Assembly (NCBI GenBank): GCA_003116975.1
Contig: BGKB01000084.1
Location: 238,137 to 302,136 of the forward strand
Direction of reading: 5' to 3'
Length of the DNA stretch: 64,000 bases
Source of the DNA: Aurantiochytrium sp. KH105
Lineage: Eukaryota; Sar; Bigyra; Thraustochytrida; Thraustochytriidae
Part shown: one piece after another, positions 19,900 through 28,909 of the stretch
How positions within the stretch are numbered: the first letter of the stretch is position 1
How the letters are laid out: every line of letters begins with the position of its first letter
Notes under the pieces: generated by a model
What the model saw: only the letters and a program-made list of their open reading frames with translations
What the model was told of the DNA's origin: nothing
Databases searched by the model: none
Translations under genes and position numbers: made by a program

Positions 19900-20145
19900 G
19901 ACTTGGGTCTCATACTTGCAAGACGGGCAAAGCATGGCCTTTGCGCCAAGGCTCTTGAGAGGAAACGGGTTGATGCCCTGGGTCTTGTAGATCAGACGAC
20001 GCGCAGTGCGATCGCCCCCAATGATAAGAAACAATGTTTTACTACAGATTTTGATTTGTTTTGGTTCAAAAGAGGCTTGGAAGTACTATTGGTGCTGAGC
20101 AGGAGGCTCGATGTGCGCGGGTCTCTGATTGTTTGCTCCGTTGGA

Positions 20146-20517
20146 TTACTGCTCCTGACGAGCGTAGAGTTGTCGAATGATCTTGTCTGCAGATTCAAGG
20201 CCTTCTTGGCACGCTTGCTGGAACGTGCGCGTGAGACCGCACGCCACCTCAAGAGCCTGCACTGCGACCGTGGGCAGAATGTCATGCGCGGGCTCGACGC
20301 GTGCAGCGCTGCAGTAATCGCTGCCAGGGACGGAGGCCGCGTCAAAGACTGCAGCAACGCTAGCATTATCCGAATATACGGCCGGGTGTTGCTGACCTAC
20401 TTCGCGCGCCAGGACCTCCTTGACAGCCCGAGCCTGCTGAATCCACAAATGCGCCTGACTTGTTGAGCGTAGCTCCGGTGCGTCATTGGGTTGGTCTTGT
20501 CCTTGTTGTTGTTGTGA

Positions 20518-20553
<36 letters not shown>

Positions 20554-22710
20554 GGAAGCTTCGATGCTCGTTTCCATCTCGGGAAGTGCCTGCTCGACTT
20601 CTGCTCCAACCTCTTCGACGAGCTCCTGGATTGCCGCAAGCGCAGCGCGATCTGCAACAATGCGTTTACTGGCGGCCTGCGCCAAGCGCCTGTTCTCACT
20701 TTCAAAGGTCGAAAGCAGTGCGCTCACATCTGCCAAATCTTGTACAGTCACTTGAACCTTGGTTTCACCAGGCAGAACTGCCCCGGTGCTTGCGTGCAGT
20801 TTGGCCCGGCCCAATAGAGAGTCGACCTTGGTACGAAATCTCCTTGAAATCTTGTTTGCTTCTTGCGACGAAAAGGAGCGCTCCACCAAGGCGTTGACTT
20901 TTTTGCCGCTACTCTTGCCGTGGTTCTTGGGTCGAACGCGTGCGCGGCCACGCGGACGGCGATGCTCACTGTAGGAAGAAATCCGAGGCTGTTCAATATG
21001 GAAGACGGGACCCTGCGGCGATGGCGATCTCCAGCTTGCTCCGGACGGCGATGGCGACCTCCACTCTGATGGTGAGCCGGGCGACTGGGGAGATTTCGGA
21101 GCTTTTCTCGTACGTTGCGCTCTCGGACTGTAGCCATGTCGAACTTTCCGGGAGGTATCGGGGGCGCTTGGGTGGTATTGGCCTTTGGGAAGCAGCTCCG
21201 TCCCTCTGGATAGGTCAAGAAGTGGAATGTCGGGACTCGAAGCAAAGCTGCTCACATTGGGCGCAAGAGAAAGATTTGCACTTTCCATGGAACGATCCGA
21301 GCCTCGACGTGTCGAGTCTCGCGGCTCGTTTTGCTGATGTCTTGGCTGTCTTTGCTGCCGCGGTTGCTGGTTCTGTTGATGCTGCTGGTGTTGTCTGTAA
21401 AGTGGAGATTTGGCGCGGGGACTTGGTGATGCGGCCCTCACAGCGGCGAGGACTTCTTCTTGCTCCACGTGTCTCGCTTGCATCTCTCGTTGCGCAGCAT
21501 CGCCTGCGGGCGCTTTCTTCTTGTGAAGGCGAGGAGGAGGCCCACGACCTGCAGCGTTTCCACTGCGAATAGGTTGAATTTTAATATCAGGCGGAGGTGT
21601 TTCACCGTAAATGGCACATGTGAGCAACTGTTTCTTTTTCAGTCGCACAGGGCTCTCGATGCGCTTTGTGCCGCTGACAAAGCCTCGAGAAGGTGAGATT
21701 GCCTGCGAGCTCGGGTCGTACTCTCCGTTGCTCTCTTCTTGGTAGACACTTTCTCCTCCTTCTGTGAGATTGACACGAACAGAAAGTCCATCCAAGCTCG
21801 GGTCGGCAGAGAGTTCGCCTCCTTCCTTGCTCTCTTCTTGTAAAAGCGTTGAAGCTTCCGTCGCTGACGCCGCTGACGTCACATCCTCATATCTCTCTTG
21901 CTCATTTCTTGCGCTCGGTTGCGGAATGTGGACAGGGGTTTTGCTGTGCACTGATGCTGGACGCTTTGTGTCCTCCTCAAGCGGATTACTTTGGGGTGAA
22001 GGCGGTGGAGAGAGAGGCGACGCTGTCCGTCGGCTCGACCTTGCCTCGAGCAAGGAGGGAGACTCCGTCATCACTTTGCTGCTCTGATTTTCGAGAGTCG
22101 TGTCGTCCTCTTCTGCCCCGGCACGCTCAGCCTGCGAAAGTTCCTTTGCCTTCATCAAGCGCTGACGCCGTCGAGAGGATCCGCTCCCGGCTATCTCGGC
22201 TTGGGCGCTCGATTCTTCGGCCGCCACTTCGTCGCCAGTGACACTCGTTTTCTCCGTGTGTTCTTCTGTTGCGGTGTTTGATGCGTCCATTTGGCGAGAG
22301 CGACGACGACTCGCACGCGACTGCTTGATATCACTATCAGCGCTTTGGACATGATCGACAGAGTCTCGGCGCAGACTATCATTAGCGAGTAGATCTTGTG
22401 ATTTATTCGAGTCAGTGACCGTGGACATTTTTTGGCGCGAAGACGACGACGATGCGTATGCTGCACGCGATTCGCGAGATGACGATGCACTGCGGTCTTT
22501 CAAGGAGAGCTGCGCCGCGTCCTCTTCGTTGTAGAATTCTTCAGATGCATGGTGTACACGCTCCGCTCTTTTTGCAGCAGCTCTGGAGGCCTCAGCCTCG
22601 GCCTCGACACGATGGCTTTCTCTGCGCTCTTCGCGCTGCCTCGCAAGTCTCTCCTTGCGCGAGAGACCCTTCATGCTGTCCGATTCAGCGGCGTCGCCGC
22701 TCCGCGCCAT
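20146..22710 (-). CDS. Large disordered protein with SR-like and polyQ segments, function unknown
   Basis: 854 residues, ATG at 22710 (GCCATGG context) to TAA. Not recognised. The first 580 residues are low complexity: basic/acidic N-terminus (SRKERLARQREERRES), many Ser-Arg and Ser-Pro pairs, a Q/H-rich patch and several SPSP runs. Residues about 600-850 look more folded and helical: a predicted coiled region around FESENRRLAQAASKRIVADRAALAAIQELVEEV, a run of about a dozen glutamines, then a conserved-looking C-terminus (CGLTRTFQQACQEGLESADKI). No transmembrane helix or enzyme motif. The Ser/Pro-rich part is typical of cytoskeletal or signalling scaffolds with kinase sites. It converges on the enolase-superfamily gene. 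Confidence 0.7.
20504..20553 (-). repeat. CAG/CAA trinucleotide tract (polyQ in minus-strand gene)
   Basis: Plus-strand TTG/CTG triplets, including about ten pure CTG units (20521-20550), encode a glutamine run in the minus-strand protein. Pure CTG/CAG of this length is a likely length-polymorphic site. Confidence 0.9.
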
Positions 22711-22964
22711 GGCGGCTTTATCTCGCCTTGGCCTTGCCGCGCGCGGCCGGTGACGTCTTGCTGTTTATATTCGTCGTGCAGGTCGGTCACGTCGCATGCG
22801 TGTGCGTGCAAAGGAAGCGTCGAGGCGTCTTACTATCGTCTAGCTAAAGCCTTTGCGAAGTTCGACTTACTTATTGTCATTGCCGGCCACGATCCCGTCT
22901 CAACGGATAAACGCACTGTGCGTCACGAATTTTAGTGCGTACCAACAGAACCTTGTCTACGCGG

Positions 22965-23012
22965 GAAGAGAGAGAACGAGAGAGAGAGAGAGAGAGACTT
23001 AGAGAGAGAAAA
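22965..23012. repeat. (GA)n dinucleotide microsatellite
   Basis: AG/GA dinucleotides with a few interruptions, upstream of the disordered-protein gene. Confidence 0.85.
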
Positions 23013-23275
23013 GAAGAGCAAGGTAGGGAAGAGGAGTTTTATAGAGCACGGCAGAGAGCCTGTACGCTTTCTGGCAAGGCGGAGTGGAGTGACTGCAGAC
23101 AAACAAGATCGCAAGGGTCCTGTTTCTGGTCCCACATCGACTCCGATTCCTTGCTCTCTTTGCCCTTGCATCAAAGAAGACACAAGGTCGCAGCAGATGC
23201 AGCAGAGATTCCTGGCCATGCCATGACGACCATCGCTGAGACTTCGGACCCACCTCAAAATCCCTTCTCTCACCC

Positions 23276-23403
23276 CCAAGCCAAGCCAAGCCAAGCCAAG
23301 CCAGGCCACGCCAAGCCAAGCCAAGCCAAGCCAAGCCAAGCCAAGCCAAGCCAAGACAAGCCAAGCCAAGCCAAGCCAAGCCAAGCCAGGCCACACCAAG
23401 CCA
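23276..23403. repeat. (CCAAG)n pentanucleotide array
   Basis: About 25 CCAAG units with single-base variants (CCAGG, ACAAG, CCACG). ORFs across it repeat Lys-Pro-Ser-Gln-Ala because five-base units cycle through frames; these are not considered genes. Confidence 0.92.
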
Positions 23404-23956
23404 ACTTGAGCCCAAAGAGCGCTCGCACGCGACTGCGACAGCGAGCATCACGAGTGCGCCCGCGCCGCGCGACATTGTCCCGAGCTCAGGCCCAAATCAG
23501 TCCTCCTCGCTGACCTGCGCAACGCAACTTGGCGCCGCTTTCTTCCCTCCTCCCGCCCCTCCTTCCTCCCCTCCCTTCCCTTTTCTTTTTTTCCTTCCTC
23601 CTCTCCTTCTTCTCCGCTTCTTTTGCTTGGATTTTTTTTTCTTCTTCTCAGAAGTAGCTGCGATCAATGCGATCGATGGATCGATTCGAAAAAATCTTCT
23701 CGATGAGGTCGCAGTTCTCAATCCGGATTCGAGGCGCCGGCACCAGGTACGTGCGCGCGGGCGCGGGCGGGCGCGCGGGGGCGGGCGCGCGGGCGATGGG
23801 CGCGCGCGGGGGCGCGCTGGGTGCCGCTCGAGCGAGCGGAGCGGCGGCGGGCCGCGCCGGACGATGCCGCGACGAGGATCAGGCAACACAAATCGGACTT
23901 CCTGCCCGCTCGACCCGACTAGTCTCCTGCCTCGCCTCGCCTCGCCTCCGCTCGCC

Positions 23957-24068
23957 GCCGCCGCGAGAACGGCGCGCGGGCCTGCCTGCCCGCCCGCCCG
24001 CCTGCCCGCCGNGCCGCCGCGAGAACGGCGCGCGGGCCTGCCTGCCCGCCCGCCCGCCTGCCCGCCGC
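23957..24068. repeat. Two-copy tandem duplication, 56-bp unit, with ambiguous base at the junction
   Basis: A GC-rich 56-bp unit containing CGAGAACGGCGCGCGGGCC and a (CCTGCCCG) run appears at about 23957-24012 and again at 24013-24068; the single N (24012) is at the junction, suggesting the assembler could not resolve this repeat. Confidence 0.8.
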
Positions 24069-24404
24069 CCCGTGCGCGCGGCGCGGCGCGGCGCGGCGGG
24101 CGCGGCGAGCGGAGGTGGCGGAACGAGGGATCTCCCTCCCGATCGATCATCCCTGAAGGCGACGATCGCTCGCTCGCTCGCTGCCCGAGGCGGTCCTCGC
24201 GCTCCGGGAGAGCGTCTCCGCGGCGGTCGGCGTGCACGACACGACCTGGCAGCGGCGGCGGCGGCTGGGAGTTCGAGGCGCGACGTCGCGCCCGGCCTGG
24301 CCGCGTCTCCCGGCCGCGCTGTCTGTCTGGGATCGACACGCCACAGCGCGGTCGGCGAGAGGGAGAGGGAGAGAGAGCTTCGTCTTCTTCTTCGATCTCG
24401 ACGT

Positions 24405-24435
<31 letters not shown>

Positions 24436-24804
24436 CGGGGCGGAGACGAGCAGCACCAGCAGGGCGGGCGGGAGGCCGAGGACGAGGAAGGACCCGAGGG
24501 CGCGGCGGAGACTTGCTTTCCTCCCGGCGGCCGAGACGGGGTGGACGGGGCCGGGCGGCCGGCGGGGCCTCTCTCCTGCGAGCTGTCGAGTGGCGGTCAC
24601 TCACATGTCAGTCAGCGCCGCGCCGAGAGAGAGACCCAGCCGCCGCACAAACAACAAGAGGGAGGAAAGCAGAAGCCGCGGGAGTCCGTCCGACTAAGCC
24701 GCGGGCAGGCGTGCGTAGAGCAGGAGGGGAGAGAGAGTGGGCGAGCGGGCGAGCAAATCCACAACCTTGACCGACTGACTGACAGAGCGACTTGATCCTC
24801 GCGG

Positions 24805-24805
<1 letters not shown>

Positions 24806-24838
<33 letters not shown>
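24806..24838 (+). repeat. (CAG)n trinucleotide tract in the leader of the 6PGDH gene
   Basis: Ten consecutive CAG/AGC triplets end about 80 bp before the ATG at 24918. The frame is open through it, but the first in-frame ATG is after it, so it is read as 5' UTR. Confidence 0.85.
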
Positions 24839-24917
24839 CAAGCGAGAAAGCGGAGCGGAGAGAGAGGACAGGAGTGAAGCGGAGGACAGCGAGACCAGAA
24901 TTAGCATCACCAAGAAG

Positions 24918-26390
24918 ATGGCGGAGTTCGGACTCTACGGCCTGGCCGTCATGGGCCAGAACTTTGCCCTCAACGTGGCGGAGAAGGGCTTCAGCATCTC
25001 TGTGTGCAACCGGTCCCCGTCCAAGGTGGACACCTGCGTCGAGCGCGCCGAGAAGGAGCTCGGCGAGAACGCCTCGAACCTCAAGGGCTACAAGGACCCT
25101 GCCGAGTTCATTAAGTCCCTGGCCAAGCCCCGCAAGGTTATGTTTCTCGTCAAGGCCGGCGCCCCCGTTGACGCTTGCATTGACCTCTTCCTCGAGCACC
25201 TCGAAGAGGGCGATGTCCTCATTGACGGCGGTAACGAGTGGTTCGAGAACTCGGTTCGCCGCGGCGAGCGCTGCTCGGAAAAGGGCATCATGTACCTTGC
25301 CATGGGCGTCAGCGGTGGCGAAGAGGGCGCCCGCAACGGCCCCTCGCTCATGCCCGGCGGTCCCCGCGAGGCCTACGACCTCATCAAGCCCATCATCGAA
25401 AAGGTCGCCGCACAGACCGAGGCTGGACCTTGCACCACTTACATTGGCGGACCCGGCTCCGGCAACTATGTCAAGATGGTCCACAACGGTATCGAGTACT
25501 CTGACATGGAGGGCATCGGCGAGGCTTACACCATCCTCAAGCACGTCGGCGGTCTCGACAACGAGGAGCTCGCCAAGGTCTTTTCCGAGTGGAACAAGGC
25601 CGAGCTCGACTCCTTCCTCATTGAAATCACCGCCAAGATCCTTGCCAAGCGCGACACTGATGTGTACACGGACGGTGGCGAAAAGCTTGAGGGCAACGAG
25701 TCGCGCTACGTGCTCGACATGGTGCTCGACCGCACCGGTTCCAAGGGTACGGGCCGCATGACCGTGCAGTCTGCCGCCGAGCACGGCGTCGCTGCTGGTG
25801 GCATGAGCGCCGCTCTCGATGCCCGCTACATTGCCTCCGACAAGGATGCCCGCGGCATCATGGCCCCTATGCTCGACGGCCCCACGCAGATGCCCGAGCT
25901 CGACAAGGAGCAGCTCATCCAGGATGTCCGTAACGCTCTCTACTGCACCAAGATCTGCTCCTACGCTCAGGGTCTTAACCTTATTCGCGAGGCCTCGCGC
26001 CAGCGCGACTGGAATGTTGACCTTGGTGAGTGCTCGCGTATCTGGCTCGGTGGCTGCATTATCCGCGCCAAGTTCCTTCACCGCATCAAGGAGGCGTACG
26101 ACCGCGACCCGGATCTTGCCAACCTTCTCATTGATTCCGAGTTCAAGGAGGAGATCGCCACCAAGCAAAAGTCGTGGCGTCGCGTCGTCTCGCTCTGTGC
26201 TGCCGTCGGCCTTCCGGCACCATCCATGATGGCTTGCCTTTCGTACTACGACCAGTACCGTCGCGAGACGCTTCCCGGTGCTGCTCTTGTGCAGGCGCAG
26301 CGCGACTTTTTCGGCAGCCATACCTTTGAGCGCAAGGACAAGCCCCGCGGCGAGATGTACCATTGCCGCTGGACCGACAAGCACTTCTAA
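24918..26390 (+). CDS. 6-phosphogluconate dehydrogenase, decarboxylating
   Basis: 490 residues from ATG at 24918 to TAA. Oxidative pentose-phosphate pathway: 6-phosphogluconate plus NADP to ribulose 5-phosphate, CO2 and NADPH. N-terminal Rossmann motif GLAVMGQN (8-15) and NRSP at the end of the second strand are the NADP site. Further hallmarks are DGGNEWF, GVSGGEEGARNGPSLMPGG, GSGNYVKMVHNGIEY (catalytic Lys and substrate contacts), RIWLGGCIIRA and the C-terminal LSYYDQYRRETLP ... LVQAQRDFFGSHTF. Length is that of the usual cytosolic enzyme; no targeting peptide after the chosen start. Codon choice is extremely C-ending, stronger than in neighbours, which suggests high expression. The same bias leaves the opposite strand open for 600 codons, which is not a gene. 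Confidence 0.97.
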   Translation: MAEFGLYGLAVMGQNFALNVAEKGFSISVCNRSPSKVDTCVERAEKELGENASNLKGYKDPAEFIKSLAKPRKVMFLVKAGAPVDACIDLFLEHLEEGDVLIDGGNEWFENSVRRGERCSEKGIMYLAMGVSGGEEGARNGPSLMPGGPREAYDLIKPIIEKVAAQTEAGPCTTYIGGPGSGNYVKMVHNGIEYSDMEGIGEAYTILKHVGGLDNEELAKVFSEWNKAELDSFLIEITAKILAKRDTDVYTDGGEKLEGNESRYVLDMVLDRTGSKGTGRMTVQSAAEHGVAAGGMSAALDARYIASDKDARGIMAPMLDGPTQMPELDKEQLIQDVRNALYCTKICSYAQGLNLIREASRQRDWNVDLGECSRIWLGGCIIRAKFLHRIKEAYDRDPDLANLLIDSEFKEEIATKQKSWRRVVSLCAAVGLPAPSMMACLSYYDQYRRETLPGAALVQAQRDFFGSHTFERKDKPRGEMYHCRWTDKHF

Positions 26391-26949
26391 TATGTTGGTA
26401 CTGAAACGAATCATCCAACCAACAACAAGAAGAAAAGAAATGGTCTGCTACGGCGTTGAGCGCAGCTAGGCCATGCACACAGCGCACAGCTCTTCTCTCC
26501 CCTGCCCGCTCATTGTTTGACGAGGAACAAAACGTTTCGAGGTGAGAGCTTGTGAATTCATTGCGGTTTTCCCCTCCCCCCCCCCTCCCCCCTCTCCCTG
26601 ACTGCAAAAGTGGGGAATAAAAATAATCTAAGCATTTCATGCCACTTTTTTTGGGTTCCTGCTTCTTCTTCTTTTCTTGGGGATATTCTCTTCTTTTTTC
26701 CCGAAACACCGTTACGAGCATCGTCAACGCTCGTACTAGACATCGCCACGGCGGCGGCAAAATCTCTCAAGCTGCCGAAACTGGTCCTGGTCCTCTTCCT
26801 TTTTCGTGCATACTCTGTTGTCGTCACTCATCGTTGTCCTCGTCCAGATGTAATGCAACACGTGCAGACCTGCCTCCAGTCCAGCTATACGAGTCTCTGG
26901 CTCTCATGAGAGCCTTTATCTTTACATTTCCAAATGTTTTCTTTTTGAA
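26391..26949. other. Convergent 3' intergenic region
   Basis: 559 bp between converging genes. Poly-C/pyrimidine tract at about 26569-26600 (minus-strand G-run) and AATAAA on the plus strand at 26618. No credible gene. Confidence 0.5.
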
Positions 26950-28311
26950 TTATTCATCGTCGTCGTCATCATCGTCGTCCAGTGCCGGCACATGCAGAGC
27001 TGCCTCTCTTCGAGCCTGCTCCTTGACGGCAACCGGCGCCGAAGAGGAAGCACGGAGTCCCAAATCGGCCATTTCGTTTGCAAGATTGGGATTTTCTTTG
27101 CCCTGATAAATTGTGCGGAGATCCACAGCCTGGCGGAGAATGTCGTCGGCACGTTTCGTCGGTTGCGCAAGACGTTTGACGCGGCCCGATGCGCTGTCTT
27201 GCAACTTAGCTACCTTGTCCTTTCCATTGCGGTCCTTGAGCGGGCCCGCACTTGGTGCAGACAAAGTCACGGCCTCGTCCGAAGTGAGTTTGGGCATTGT
27301 CACCTTGAGCTCGCCGCTCGCTTGCGAGCGCTCGCACTTGGCATCTTCTGCACGGACCTCGTCACGGTCTTCGCCACCAGGAAACCCGAGACGAAGCACC
27401 TTGTCCTTGAAAATGACTTCTACAAAGCGCGGATACACTTGACAGTCGATGAGCGAGGTGTCCACGTACCGAGGTAGCTGAACGCGCAAATACACATTCT
27501 CGCGGTCCTCCTCGAGTGCAAAGTCGAGACCGCCCTCATTGCACTGCCGAACGCGGCCATCGGGGAAAAATTGTTTGGCACGTGCCAACGCCACGGCCTC
27601 TTCGTGCTCCTTTTCGTAGTTACGCTCTTTGGGCAGACGCTCCTTCTCGCGCGCCTCCTTTTCCGCCTTTTCCTCTGCCATTTCACGGTACATTTCTGTG
27701 CGCAATTCCGGCGTGTACGGCGCGTTGTCGCCACTGACGTCGACAATTTCCGGCTTGCTGGCTTTAGCGTGGGCCTCGGCAGCAATTCTTTCTGCCAGCT
27801 CCTTGTCAAGATCATCGCTGCGCTGCGCTGCTCGGATGCGGTCTGATTTCGTAATGGACATGCCGTCAAGTTTCTGCAAGTGAGGCAGGCGCAAAATAAT
27901 GTAGTCCTTGTGGCCTTCCCAGTCTGCAAACGGATTTCCCACTACGTAGAGCTCGCGCAAGAGCTTGTTATGTTTCAGGTTCGCGATGGACTCCTCGAGC
28001 GCAGAGCATGGCACAAAGTTTAGCATGAGGTCCAGTTTATTGAGGAACTCGCACGATTCCAATCCTTCAATTTTGAGAATGTTGTTTTGCGAAACGTTCA
28101 GGTACTCGAGCTCTTTCAGATGTTGCAGGTTTTCCAGCTTGCCAATAATGTTATTCTGTAGGTACAGGATTTTCAGACGTCGACACAAGGACCCCACCTT
28201 TTCAATCTTCTCGATCTCCAGCTGATGCAGCGCGATCTCCTCGAGGTCTGCCATCGTCCCTTCATTGTGCTCCGACTTGCGTCTGATCAGCTCCGCATCA
28301 ATGCGCACCAT
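26950..28311 (-). CDS. DNAAF11: Dynein axonemal assembly factor 11 (LRRC6/tilB), LRR plus CS domain
   Basis: 453 residues; ATG at 28311 chosen because MVRIDAELIRRKSEHNEG is the conserved family N-terminus, although the frame is open upstream. Domains: SDS22-like leucine-rich repeats about 20-150 (LKILYLQNN, LEYLNVSQNN, LNKLDLMLNF, LRELYVVGNP), an LRR cap ending in LPHLQKLDGMSI, a charged coiled coil about 180-265 (EEKAEKEAREKER), a CS/p23-like beta domain about 280-350 (VYLRVQLPRYVDTSLIDCQVYPRFVEVIFK) and an acidic end (poly-Asp). DNAAF11 acts in the cytoplasm with Hsp90/R2TP-type co-chaperones to pre-assemble outer and inner arm dyneins. Its presence implies a motile flagellated stage. Confidence 0.94.
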   Translation of the reverse strand: MVRIDAELIRRKSEHNEGTMADLEEIALHQLEIEKIEKVGSLCRRLKILYLQNNIIGKLENLQHLKELEYLNVSQNNILKIEGLESCEFLNKLDLMLNFVPCSALEESIANLKHNKLLRELYVVGNPFADWEGHKDYIILRLPHLQKLDGMSITKSDRIRAAQRSDDLDKELAERIAAEAHAKASKPEIVDVSGDNAPYTPELRTEMYREMAEEKAEKEAREKERLPKERNYEKEHEEAVALARAKQFFPDGRVRQCNEGGLDFALEEDRENVYLRVQLPRYVDTSLIDCQVYPRFVEVIFKDKVLRLGFPGGEDRDEVRAEDAKCERSQASGELKVTMPKLTSDEAVTLSAPSAGPLKDRNGKDKVAKLQDSASGRVKRLAQPTKRADDILRQAVDLRTIYQGKENPNLANEMADLGLRASSSAPVAVKEQARREAALHVPALDDDDDDDDE

Positions 28312-28909
28312 GGCTCCCGCCGGGCCTGGCCAGCCTCCTCGCTCGCAGTCGCGCGCCCGCCCAACGTCCTCTCTCGCGCAAAGGGCGTCCGTCCCGGTGT
28401 CTCTGTTGATGGTGAAAACGCCGCCTCGTCTCCCTGCCTTTCCGTCGCGACCCTTCCCTCGCAGCGGCCGGGGCGAGGCGAGGCGAGGCGAGGCGCGCCG
28501 GCGGGTCTCCGTCCGCGCGCTCCGGGTCTGTCGAGCGTCGCGCCTCGCACGGCGGAGCGGGCGCAGCTGGCTGGCGCAAGCCGGGGCGGTTGCTGTTGCA
28601 GAGCAGGCGCGTGCGATTTTACCGGTCACCTTTGGGGAGCGCAGAGCTGCAGGGAGCCCGAGGTGGGCCACATTCCGGCGGCAAAAAGCGACCCGTTTGC
28701 GCCTCCTGCCTGGCTACTACACCTCGAGACGGTAACGCCCGACACGGGGAGAACAAGAAGAAGACGTTGCGTCGATACTTCTGCAGGACGCACTGCAGGT
28801 CCAAACGAGAGCACGCAGTCCCGCTCGTGCGTGGCGCCGGCTGCCTGCAGGCTCTTGCTCGCTTGCTCTAGGAGAGAGGCGAAAGTGGGGCACGCCACTC
28901 CTAAAGAGC
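28312..28909. promoter_or_regulatory. Divergent intergenic region
   Basis: 598 bp between DNAAF11 and the membrane-protein gene. GC-rich from 28320 to 28590 with a short GGCGA run (28470-28500). Overlapping ORFs have no protein features. Confidence 0.45.

Larger units (their letters stand above)
22711..24917. other. 2.2-kb divergent region rich in simple repeats, 5' of 6-phosphogluconate dehydrogenase
   Basis: Between divergent starts at 22710 (minus) and 24918 (plus). Holds a GA tract, a CCAAG array, pyrimidine-rich DNA at 23530-23645, then very GC-rich DNA (23750-24560) with an N at 24012 and a CAG tract close to the downstream start. Long overlapping ORFs in several frames on both strands (up to about 370 codons) reflect GC bias and give Arg/Ala/Pro-rich peptides without domain signal. 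A promoter and long 5' UTR of the dehydrogenase gene are the likely content. Confidence 0.55.

Noticed and set aside
23276-23403. CRISPR-like appearance of regularly repeated short units
   Set aside because: Units are five bases and contiguous, without unique spacers; an ordinary microsatellite in a eukaryotic genome.
23497-24770. Overlapping ORFs of up to about 370 codons in the GC-rich region
   Set aside because: Open in several frames on both strands at once, Arg/Pro/Ala-rich, interrupted by an N; expected in very GC-rich DNA with few stops.
24612-26414. 600-codon open frame antisense to 6-phosphogluconate dehydrogenase
   Set aside because: The sense gene has every hallmark of 6PGDH; the antisense opening follows from its strongly C-ending codons and has no domain signal.
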